This document shows positions 12,701 through 23,137 of a stretch of DNA of 59,984 nt, piece after piece. Both the position numbers and the translations under genes were made by a program. A model generated the notes under the pieces. That model was not told the DNA's origin, did no database searches, and saw nothing but the letters and a program-made list of their open reading frames with translations. Position 1 is the stretch's first letter. Each line of letters opens with the position of its first letter. Source of the stretch: Acanthaster planci (lineage: Eukaryota; Echinodermata; Asteroidea; Valvatida; Acanthasteridae); contig NW_019091391.1 in assembly GCF_001949145.1 (NCBI RefSeq), positions 476,660 through 536,643 of the forward strand, read 5' to 3'.

Positions 12701-12960
12701 GACGCAAAAATTTCAAAGCAGGACTATTGTGCATCTTTGACACAACTGCATGCATAACAACCATAACACAATAAATGTCGTTTCGATCGCTGGAACCACT
12801 TTTCTGCCCATCGCGGCTACCCATATACAAACAGAAATGAAAGGTCTGAATCGTGTGGTAGTTTGGGGGAAGTGTCATCACTACTGGAGGAAGGGCACTT
12901 CTGATGATTCATGCGTACATAATTTCTCCTAGGCAGGGCGAGCTAGCGGCAGTTATTGCG

Positions 12961-13960
12961 TGGTTGCACCGCAGACATAATAAACGCCTTTATGGGTTTC
13001 ACCCACGCTGATTGACCGATTGTACGTTCAAGTTGTTTGCGTTTTCGGTTTGTTGACGTAATGTTTTAGAATACAGACCCAGATATGCAAAACGCCGTAC
13101 AAACGTCGTAAAGAATTCGAGTTTTCCATAGGTTTATGCACAGATATGGACAAGACCAGTAGGCATCACTCTAAACATGAGTCAGTGCTCAAGTTTATAT
13201 AGGCCTATATATAGCTCCAAGGACGTCAGCACAAATCATAAGTTCCGGTTGTGCTCTTGTTTTTTCTTATGCATCTGACCCTGAGTTGACACTCTTAGGT
13301 AATTTCAATCACGTGTAGGACCTATGTTCGTGGCTTTTATAGGGGTCCCCCGTAAATAGGCCAGAAATATGTCCGCCGAGCTCATTAATAAAAGTTATAT
13401 AATCCAAATATTCTATATTAGAGAATCCTGAGGGCCATGGAATTGGGGAATCGAAGAAATATGGCACTGAACTTCTGGCTTGGACTTTAGTGCTTCCAAT
13501 TTTGAGTAATTTGGATGCAATTGAGTCCGAAAGTGGCACTATTTAGCCGTATTGCAGAGCGATGCATTTTCAAAATAGCTACTTGTACTTTTTCGGACAG
13601 TGCAATTTCCTTCATTTTTAGGGGTGGTCTGTTTTGGGTGAGAATTTCTCAAAAATACATTGACAAACCCACTACAAATTGAAAGGAAAATGAAAGAGGA
13701 CATGTCCACCATCACTTTTCTGTCCAGCTTGGACACCTGTGAAAGATGGTGTCTAAGGGAATTTAGCTATAGGGGTTGGTCCTTCAAAATTTCCCCCTCT
13801 GTTTTTCTGTGTACTGGCCAAGGTCAGTTTGAAGTGCATTTTTGCATGAGATAGGCCTAGTTAGGTCATATACGATATACGGGTATGAGCTGGAGTCCGC
13901 GCGGGATCAGATTGTGCATGCGCACTCCAACATCCTGCAGATTATTAAGTACCCCAATTG
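12961..13960. other. 5' flank of P450 C, no gene seen
   Basis: No convincing exon, TATA box or repeat apart from a short TATAGGCCTATATATAG stretch near 13198. Confidence 0.4.
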
Positions 13961-13963
13961 AAC

Positions 13964-16900
13964 ATGGCTGATCAAGGCTCTGCCGGTGTGCTCAATCTCC
14001 AATCTGCCGCCATCTTCCTGTTGATCTTCGTCGTCATCTTCGAGCTATTCCGACGGCCAAAGAACCTTCCTCCAGGGCCCTGGCGATGGCCTCTCCTCGG
14101 GAACTTCGTGGCGCTGACTCGGTCCGGGAAACACCTTCACGAGGTGTTGGCGGAGTGGGCCCAGCGGTACGGCGGCGTCATGTCAGTCGGGGTGCCACCT
14201 TCACAGTCTGCTGTCATCGTAGTGAGCGACCTTGACATCGCCAAAGAGTTGCTGTCAAGACAAGGGGAGCACCCTATTGACAGGGCCACCTTGCCATTGA
14301 CGGATAAAATTACAGACACACGAGGTAAAGTAGTAGAGTCGTGGCGCACTTCGACGTTCACTTGATTTTCCTCACATAGCGTTGCCAAACCTCGCTCTGG
14401 AAAAACCTAAAGCTCATTTCCNNNNNNNNNNNNNNNNNNNNNNNNNNNNNNNNNNNNNNNNNNNNNNNNNNNNNNNNNNNNNNNNNNNNNNNNNNNNNNN
14501 NNNNNNNNNNNNNNNNNNNNNNNNNNNNNNNNNNNNNNNNNNNNNNNNNNNNNNNNNNNNNNNNNNNNNNNNNNNNNNNNNNNNNNNNNNNNNNNNNNNN
14601 NNNNNNNNNNNNNNNNNNNNNNNNNNNNNNNNNNNNNNNNNNNNNNNNNNNNNNNNNNNNNNNNNNNNNNNNNNNNNNNNNNNNNNNNNNNNNNNNNNNN
14701 NNNNNNNNNNNNNNNNNNNNNNNNNNNNNNNNNNNNNNNNNNNNNNNNNNNNNNNNNNNNNNNNNNNNAAATTCTCACTTGAATTAGTGGTCTGCACCCT
14801 TAGGCCTATAAACTGGTACTAGTAACTTCATGATATATGGTGTTAAACCTTTGTGGACAATTTTAGTGTCATGAATTTTTGAAATTTTACTGGAAATCCA
14901 AACAGTGGAGTCCGGAATTTAGGCTCGAATTCAGCTGAGCGTTCCCTAACGTGCCACACTTGAAAAAAACTCACCAAAAAATCCCACATACACAGTAACA
15001 AGTTCATTTGAAGTCGGTAAATTCTTGTAAAGCATCTTTCTTGCTACTCAATATCTAACAACATATTTCTCGGGAAATTCTTTTCCTAATTTTGGGCACA
15101 TTTTAAAAGAGTTCACTTCGCAAGTCGCGCCACGTTAGGGTACATCAACAATAGGCAAGCCTTTTGAACGACCGTAACGTGCATGGCGTCATCAGCAGCA
15201 CAACACACTCTAAAGATTTAGAAGTGATCTGATGAGATTTGAGAGACTCTAACACCTGCCACTGTGTAAAAGAAACAACAAATCCAGTTCAGATTCTCGC
15301 TAGACAACGAATATTTTGTTCACTATGTAAATGGACCGCCATATTTCCTCTCTCTGCTGTCCTTGTAAAAACAAGCTGGCAGCCGATCAGGCTGCTGAGC
15401 AGGCCCAAATTTGTCGCTCAAATTTCCACCCTCAGATTTCATATAATGTTATGCGTTGAATGTGATATGCGGGAGCCTAATGAATATTATAAATAATATT
15501 TACAATATTAATATTTATTCACTTAATTATGAAATATTCATTAGAAAATTTGCATTTTTAACTTTTTGAGGACTAGTTATGGCATACGTGCTTCCATTGT
15601 TGGAAACAAAATTTATTGGCTTGGGTATGCATCAGTGCCCATGGACAGATGGTGAACGGTCTACTGCAGTTGAACCACGTTAATAAGAGTAGCTTGTATA
15701 TAGCAGAAACCTTGTATTATCGGGAATGATAATAACCAAAAACAAGGGATTGAGACTTTAAACTGTCCTTGTTTCAGGAGAACCTTGCATTGACAGGGCT
15801 CTCATATTATGGAGGTTCGATTTTGTTTCCAAAATCTGAAGCTAGAGCTCTTCTCTCCATATACAGATCTGGTGTAGGCGGTTTGTGCACTTTAAACTAT
15901 TTAGGAACTTTGTAGAAATAAGCATGCCATAGTACAGGGTCCATTGGAGGGTTGCTGACAGTTAAAAGAGGACTCATTCCCGAGCCTTAATTACTGTCGT
16001 AGAGAGGTAGACATCAGTGTGGTTTGTCGTGATATCATTGATTTTTGGTTTTCCATCTTGAAACTCTGAAAAGAAGCACAGAGATGCACACAGGCAATGG
16101 GATCTCCCCAATCAATCATTTTGTTAGAAGTGTCAGTATTGTTTGCCCATTGGGTATACAGTGACTATTGAAACGAACACAGAAAGTGAACCTTGGCCTA
16201 GTGAACATGTTTTGTGTGTTGATGTGCGTGATATTGTGGCACGAAAAACCACTGAAAGGCCATGAATCTCAAGTATTATTAAAGTTTTTGGCCATCAACA
16301 TGATCAGTATCAGGCCACTTCAAAGATTAGCAAAGAACCTCTAACCTGATTCATTCACTGCTTACACTTTGATCCTGCAAAAAGGCTTTGAATTTACACA
16401 TTTTAGCTGACTCATTTTGTTTTCGAAACAGGGAGCTTTTTATGGAGCAAGGGCGAGACTGCCAAAGAAGCGAGGCGTTTCGGCCTCGGCGCCTTTCGAA
16501 AAATGGGAGTCGGCAAGAAAAGCCTGGAGCACAGAATCAACGAAGAGGCTCGATACCTAGTCGAAAGTATCGGGGCTGAAAAGAATCGATCCTTTGATCC
16601 GAGCCTCACCATCCAGAACGCCGTGTCCAACATCATCTGCTCTATAAGTTTTGGGTCCCGCTTCGATTACGACGACCCAAAATTCAAGACGTTGCTGGGG
16701 AATTTTCGGGTTGTTTTCCAGAACTTAGGAGTTAGATCATTGGGAAACTTATGCCCCCTTCTCTACCACACCCCACTTTTCGCAAAAGTGAGAGAATCTG
16801 CCAAGTTTAACAGAGAATCTATCGCAACAATAGTTCAGGTAGGCACTTGTCTCATGTCAACCTAACAACCGTTTCCTTTTTTTGAGGGGGAGGGGAGCCA

Positions 16901-19900
16901 TATCATGTTAGCCTTCCTGATGAGTGAGACTCACTTTTAAGGCATAGTGGTTTTTAAAGCAGCGCCGTGTCCAGGATTTGTTGGGGGAAGCTCAGCCTTA
17001 ATGTCCCCCAAACAGCACACGGTGCTCAAGCCCCCTTAGTCCCCCCGGACTGGATGAACGGCTAGATCAAAGTGAGAAGTTTAACATGCTCAAAATTGAG
17101 ATGTATATTGTTTCTTCTTTGGAAAAAAAATCAAGGAAACTAAAACAACGCCCTCAAACCCACCTCTTGTGTAAGGCTCAACTTCCCCTTGGGCCTCCTT
17201 GGGTACACCATTTTCGGGAAGAATGCGAAAATTTATACTGTTATCCCTCTTAAATCTGCCATTGGATCCCTCTGCGGTGGGTGATCAGAACTCCCTGACG
17301 TCAACCTTCGAAACTAACTTTGGAAAATGAACTTTGAGAAATATCCCTTCAACTCAATCCAGGAACATCAAGATTCCTTTGACGAGAACGATTTCCGGGA
17401 TATCACCGACATGCGCATTGCGGACATCAAAGAGAAAGAGCGGACTGGGCTTGCTCCGACCATCACCCACCAACACATCTGGCGGGGTATCCTAGACATG
17501 TTCGCCGCTGGCACGAACACAACGTCCCATACCTTGTTGTGGCTAATATCCTTCGTGATCAAATACCCCGAAGTGCAAGATAAGGTATTTAAAGTGCAGA
17601 GACAACATTTGTGCAGATACTTACAAAGTAATTTCATCTTCAAGCAAACTTGAATTCTCAATTCTGATTGGTCCATCCATGGCAACAAACAGTGTAATAC
17701 TGGTATACAACTGTGCTGCGTGGTTCATATCAAAGCCAACGCTTCTGCAATATTTTCACGCTAAATGCAAAACACACGTGCAACATTAATTTTGTAGTAA
17801 ATTTAAAGGTAGTGCATTTACGCGCACATCGTTACTGCGAGTCAAGTTTACTTGAAGATAAATTCGTTATCACGCTGACTCTCGTGGAACACGGAAAAAT
17901 GTAGTGCGTCTATGTCCCGTATACCACGAGGCCCTTTTCCGTGTTCCACACGCCCTCTTGTGATAACTAAATGATATTGGTTATCAAGCAAGTGCAAGCG
18001 ACCAGGGATCGACCAATCAGAATTGAAAATTCATAATTGCTTGAAGCCAAATGCATTCATTCTTCATTTTTGTCATATCTTTTATCATTACTTGTGGTCA
18101 GTGATGTCATAATGTAGGACTGCAAATGTCAAAATGATTCAATGATTCATAATAAACCTCAAGTTCTTTGCAATGCAGAATTAATTTGCAAAATTTCTAA
18201 TAATCTAAACGATCAGTTTATTAATATTATACTAAGAAGACTTCATCTCAGTATTGTTGCTATAAAGTCTTGTAATTCTGCTGTGTACTATTTGGCAAAA
18301 CATACCCGTATGGCTGAATTCCAACTTTGGTCTCTAGTTCTACATGGGGAAGTGCTTTGGTGACTGCTCCCTAAAGCATAAACTCGTAATGACATTCCTC
18401 GTTGCCAATCAATCAACTGTAACATGCAGATCCAGCGAGAGATCAGTGAAGTGGTGGGAAGCGATCGTCAGCCATCTTGCGAAGACCGTCCCAGCATGCC
18501 CTACACCAACGCGGTCATCAATGAAGTCCAGCGCCTACGTCCTGTGGCACCCTTTGCTTTGCCGTACGCGACAACACAAGAGTCTCAGCTGAAAGGATAC
18601 ACTATTCCAAAGGGAAGCAGTAAGATTGATACCCCATTTTCGCTCTCTTTTTCGTACATTGTAATTAAAATTGCACCTGATTGCACCCTGACAGAGCTCC
18701 AGTCTTTAAACCACAATGTAAATCTAATCTTGAATGTATGTATTAATAATGTCATTGCAGGTCGCTTTCAGGGACTTTCTAAAATCTTTATTGAATAGGG
18801 GTGATCATAAATCTGTGGGCGATGATGAACGACCCCAAGGTTTGGGATCGACCAGAGGAGTTTAATCCTGGACGTTTCCTGAGCGAAGACGGCAAGAAAA
18901 TGATCCAGCACGAAGCCTTTGTGCCATTTTCAACAGGTACGCTCGAAAAAAAAATTATTGTTCCCTCCAAATATTTGTTAGTTTTATTTGGACTGCTGTC
19001 GGCAAATTCACCCAGGCCATAATAGGCCTATGCTGTGAAGCCATTTTACGGTTGTGAAACAAATCTCTGTTAGCTTCAGTTGGCCATGCATATTCAAAAC
19101 CATGCAGTTACATTTGAAAAGAAGAGGTGGCACAACCTCGTTTCCATGGGTACGATCTTGCCGCGTCATGTTGGTTCCTACCATGCTTTGTGCGATCTAA
19201 CCGATGGTATGGTATACAATTTACTTTAAATTTGCCCACTATTTGGGATATTTGAGCGTTTTCGAAACAAGTGGATTCAAAAAATCTAAACATTTTCTTT
19301 GCACAAAAAGGTTGGAGATAGCAGTACAAAAGAGTAAAAAGGGAGCGTCTTGTGAGCAAATGGAAACAAATACATGCAATCTAAGTGCGTCACGGTCATG
19401 CGCAATGCGCACTGAACGCGCTGCCATTCAGAGTTTCAGTCAACCGTTGTCAGGCTGTTAGGCTGAAGGGGACAAAAAAAAGTGTCCGCAGGATTGGCAA
19501 AATAGCAAAACTTAAAGTGGAAATGGTCGTTTTTCCGGCATTTTTCTTTTAACTGGTCCTCTCCGCACATTGCTATTAAAAATGGTTTACAGGCAACCTG
19601 GGTAGGCTGATCGCGAATAGTTGACTAGATTAGCTCAACAATCGTCGACGTGACTAGCGTGCGTTCGACCAGAGATAGTCGAGCTATGGTTAACTATATG
19701 GTCCCTGAGCGAACTTGCCCTGTTATGTGCTTATGGTCCACGGTGCCTTACGCATAATCCACCATTTTGGTTCCAACAATTCAGGCACTCATGTCGCAAT
19801 AATCACTATAAACCGCCCCTTAACTATCTGTTCTCTCGCCACCGACCGCCCTAATAAGTTACAGGGCGCTAGAGGCAAATGTATGATGCCAATTTCGTAG

Positions 19901-20487
19901 ATACGCTCATGCGACTCTTCCACGTGTATACCAGGCAAGATATGGGACGGAGGGGTACCCCTTACCTGTCCAATCCCTAGACGCACACTAGACTATTGTT
20001 ACCTAACACATCCCCCCCCGAAATCTGTAAAGAATTCCTGAGACCCCGATCAAACAACGACCAACACAAACGCAGGGGGGGTTCTCTCCGTCCCATATCT
20101 TGCTTCAAATGTCCACGTGCGTACGACACGTGTGCATTGCGATTAGAATAGCGAGTAACCCACAATACACAACACACCGCGCGTCAGCTGTGATGCATTG
20201 CCCTTACAAAGCTTACGAAATGCATTTGCCCTCCCAGCGCCCGAACGAAGCTAATACTGTGTTGATTTCTCGAATACAAGTTCTTTCGGATTCACTTCGC
20301 TTACCCAGGTCGTCGGAGTTGTCTGGGTGAAGGGCTGGCCAAGACGGAACTGTTCCTCTTCGCTACTAACCTCTTCCAGCGGTTCACATTTAAGCCACCG
20401 CCGGGGGCGTCTAAACCAGAACTGAAGGGAATCCTAAATCTCACCTTTGTTCCAGAGCCGTTTAAAGTACGTGCAGTTAAGCGTTAG
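13964..20487 (+). CDS. Cytochrome P450, CYP2-type, copy C (complete)
   Basis: Six coding exons: 13964-14324, 16432-16838, 17363-17584, 18430-18619, 18799-18936 and 20309-20487; 1497 nt, 498 residues, all phases consistent. It starts MADQGSAG, followed by a hydrophobic anchor, PPGP, K-helix [13 protein letters not shown], and heme loop [12 protein letters not shown] with Cys444. The I-helix reads AGTNTT: the conserved Asp is Asn308 (codon 17516-17518) while the Thr is kept. Exons 1-4 and intron 3 resemble copy D. Intron 5, exon 6 and the 3' flank resemble copies A and B, so this gene looks mosaic. A gap (14422-14768) lies inside intron 1 and does not touch coding sequence. No stop codon or frameshift. 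Probably expressed as protein, with possibly altered proton delivery. Confidence 0.9.
14422..14768. other. Assembly gap (347 N)
   Basis: Run of N inside intron 1 of P450 C. No coding sequence need be missing, because exons 1 and 2 join in phase. Confidence 0.99.
17638..18046. mobile_element. Foldback MITE in intron 3 of P450 C
   Basis: The ends CTTCAAGCAA and TTGCTTGAAG are inverted, and the similarity continues through TCAATTCTGATTGGTC on both sides (arms about 40 bases). An inner inverted pair GTGGAACACGGAAAA lies near 17884-17950. The related element in copy D intron 3 is at 26741-27116; copies A and B have none. Confidence 0.75.
19935..20103. repeat. 18-bp perfect inverted repeat in P450 C intron 5
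   Basis: 19935-19952 and 20086-20103 are exact reverse complements (GCAAGATATGGGACGGAG) with a 133-bp spacer containing C and G runs. CCACGTG lies just outside each arm. Probably a small foldback element. Confidence 0.7.
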
Positions 20488-21119
20488 ATCTGCCAGATAA
20501 ACGGCACCAACAGCGATTGTTTTGCTCCTTTTGAATGGCAGAATTGGACAGTCATACTGCCTTGTTAAAGTATTTGAATTCAGATGCACGTCTTATTAGT
20601 AAAATTGCGTGATCTTCATTTGCATGAGCATGCGTATAAAAGGGTGACGAGTGATCGCTGTCAATGACCCCATTTTGAAGTGTAATGTACCCAGTTTAAA
20701 TGTATTCGGTTTAGTTTAGCTTTCTGACAACAAGGAAAGGTTTCTGAGGAATGATATGGCTGCATGGCTATCGGTGTTATTTTGTTCTTGAACTTGAATC
20801 TTCTCGACGTAGTTTAATTATTGTAATAGTTATAGCTAGTGTGCGATCAGTCACGCAGCCTGAATTTTAATTGTTTCCGACGCTTGTTCATAATTTTGTA
20901 AAGTTGCCGAGAAAACCTTTTTTTCGCGGAGCAAAACAGCACCCTACATCAGGTAACCTTTCATTTATAGGCATACAGTCACTGTATTATTACAAATTTT
21001 AATTTCATTAGATCTTCGGTATGAATTTTAGTCGGGAGGCATGCCAGCGACCTCTGGTTCTGCTTGCTTTAAATTTATTGGTTTAACTATGTAATAAATA
21101 TTCATAACGTGATAGAATA

Positions 21120-21215
21120 AAGCATCCCCAGCTGTTCAAACTGCACATAGGAAAACGTGGACTTAATAATTCCGTTCCAGTTCACGAACTTGTCCGCCCT
21201 CGTATAAACCTTTCT
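21120..21215 (-). pseudogene. Relic of trypsin last exon (after P450 C)
   Basis: 21176-21210 still matches the protease segment before the stop codon (VDKFVNW region), then runs into the same foreign insertion seen after copies A and B. The active-site part is gone. It is recognisable mainly by alignment with the other two relics. Confidence 0.55.
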
Positions 21216-21544
21216 TTTTTGCCAGCCATGATTAGAATAGCTATAACTGGCTCTAAGTCCACAGCGAAAGAATCATTCAAAAAGTGTTCAAAAATCATGA
21301 AAAATGAAAATATTACATCGTAAATAGTTGTGCTAAGTACTAAATGGAAATGTGTCCCAAGTTAATACTATTGACTCAAAATGAACGTTGAATAACTATG
21401 TGGAAAAAATGATAAATATCTAAAGCAAGTGCAGCAATACCTCTGAAAACAATTTATGGCATGTATGATATGTTTCATCATCATTTCTGCTAGTCCACAA
21501 AAATGAGACATCAAAAACAAAATCTCCGGCCTGACCCCCCCCAT

Positions 21545-21830
21545 CCGTCCCTGTATCGATGGCACCTTTTCTTCTAGAGGAAGTTCACTCGAAACTCGGA
21601 CAAAGGAACAGATGTTAAGAATGATGAACAGGGATGACGAACAGGCTTCATCCAACAGGCTGGATCGAGCACCCAGTGCCTTTGATGCTTTGACCTACTT
21701 AAGCAATGACGTTTCCTTTGGTGATGCATGAACGCAGTCCGCGGCAGTCGTAGACTTTGGACAAGTACTCAACAGCCGGCCCGAAGTAACCTGTTGACCA
21801 AAAACCGACCGAAAGTTAGATTGACGATTC
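21545..21830. repeat. Duplicated upstream module of P450 D (mate 12400-12700)
   Basis: Near copy of 12400-12700, including GATGAACAGGGATGACGAAC and CCTTTGATGCTTTGACC. It lies about 1.3-1.6 kb upstream of the copy D start codon. Confidence 0.6.
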
Positions 21831-22439
21831 TGCAGTACCGCCTGTGACGCCAACATTTCAAAGCAGGACTACCGTGCATCATCAACACACATATAGCATG
21901 CATAACTACCATGACACAATAAATCCCATTTCGATCACTGAATCCCGTTTTTCTGCCCATCGTGGCCGCAGCCTCCGAGGATTTTCAGTGCACTGTAAAA
22001 AGACTTTAAGATCGTGATATTTCCCAGGAAAACTAGTAGGAAAAACGATTTCATGGGATTTTCTAAAGAAAAAACTAAACAAAGCCAGAACACCTGAGAG
22101 AAAATGATCAAAACATTTCCAATGGCCCGTCCGCCAAATTTTGTGCGCATGCGTGCATAAATATGAATTCTTTTAGTGCAAAAAGTCTGTTGGACTTGAC
22201 TCAAGTCGGAATTTTCCGATACGATTTCTGCGTTTACGCTTTTGCATACGGAGGTCGCGCGTCCTTACTTGCTCTTGCGTCCACTTATTACTGTGACGTG
22301 AGTTCAGAAATCCCAATTTGACGAATCTGCTAGCCGTCTGTACACAGTAAACAGCTCATCTGCCAGAACAGGTAGCAGCCAATCACATTGCTGGACTTGT
22401 TTTTACGTCGTTCGTACCTCTATTATAATGAACGAGTCT

Positions 22440-22940
22440 ACAAGTCGGACGAGAGAAATATGGAAGGCCTGCGTAGCACTGTGATTAGAATATTGGCAAA
22501 ACATATATCGTAATTTATCTTGTTGCCTAGCTTTCGGTAACTGAGTACCTTCTTTAGGGCAAGCGGAATAAGTTCTGAATGAACGCAGAAATATCCACGT
22601 TCATCCCCCCTGGATGCAGCGTTCCAAGTTAAAAAATGACGCGCTGCTCCAGTTCCTTACGCTGTACACCAGACTCGCTCTCAGCAGGATGCAGACGACC
22701 GGCCGAGAGTACGCGGCGGCAGTGGCGACAGTGAGACGGGTGTTTGTTAGCGTATACTGCGCAAGTGTTCTGCGAAGCAGTCAATGAGGCGAGACCTGGT
22801 CTCTCCGATGTAAAGTTCGCCCTGTTCGGGTGCTGGGCGACGAGGCGAATCTTTGACATCGACGCCAGACAGGATATCGCGGAAAAGTTATCGAATGAGG
22901 CCGCCTTACAAGAAGTCATGCGAACGGCCGGCCGGCGCCG
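22440..22940 (-). mobile_element. Penelope-like retroelement 3' fragment (GIY-YIG remnant)
   Basis: On the minus strand, about 22820-22745 reads ELYIGETRSRLIDCFAEHL, a decayed GIY-YIG endonuclease start as carried C-terminally by Penelope-like elements. Further down, after frame breaks, ELEQRVIF and LGTLHPGGMNVDIS (22590-22640) match the typical protein end. The following 22452-22560 is a repeat also found at 52069-52190. Stops and frameshifts show it is dead. Confidence 0.7.
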
Positions 22941-23002
22941 TACGCGATGGCTGGCCGGCGAAGAGCAACGTAAGCCGACTTGATTCAAGTCTAGTGCCCG
23001 CG

Positions 23003-23096
23003 TACACTGTACAGTACATGTACTGTACATGTACATTCTACATGTATAGTACATGTACATTGTTCAGTGTACATGTACATGTACATTACATGCACA
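23003..23096. repeat. GTACATGTAC-rich tract before P450 D
   Basis: About nine overlapping copies of the palindrome-like words TACATGTA and GTACATGTAC, ending 42 bases before the copy D ATG. It occupies the place where a core promoter or leader would be expected; no TATA box is evident. Confidence 0.8.
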
Positions 23097-23137
23097 CTCC
23101 AAAAATCAGGGTGACTTCAAAATCCTGCAGATTGAAC

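Noticed and set aside
12411-12881. 156-codon minus-strand open frame
   Set aside because: Lies in a duplicated non-coding module; the mate at 21545-21830 does not keep the frame and no motif is recognisable.
14382-14822. Long open frames across the N gap
   Set aside because: Produced by translating N.
16915-16960. CTGATGAGTGAGACTCAC resembling a hammerhead ribozyme core
   Set aside because: No GAAA follows the stem, and the matching place in copy D (about 25875) breaks the stem.
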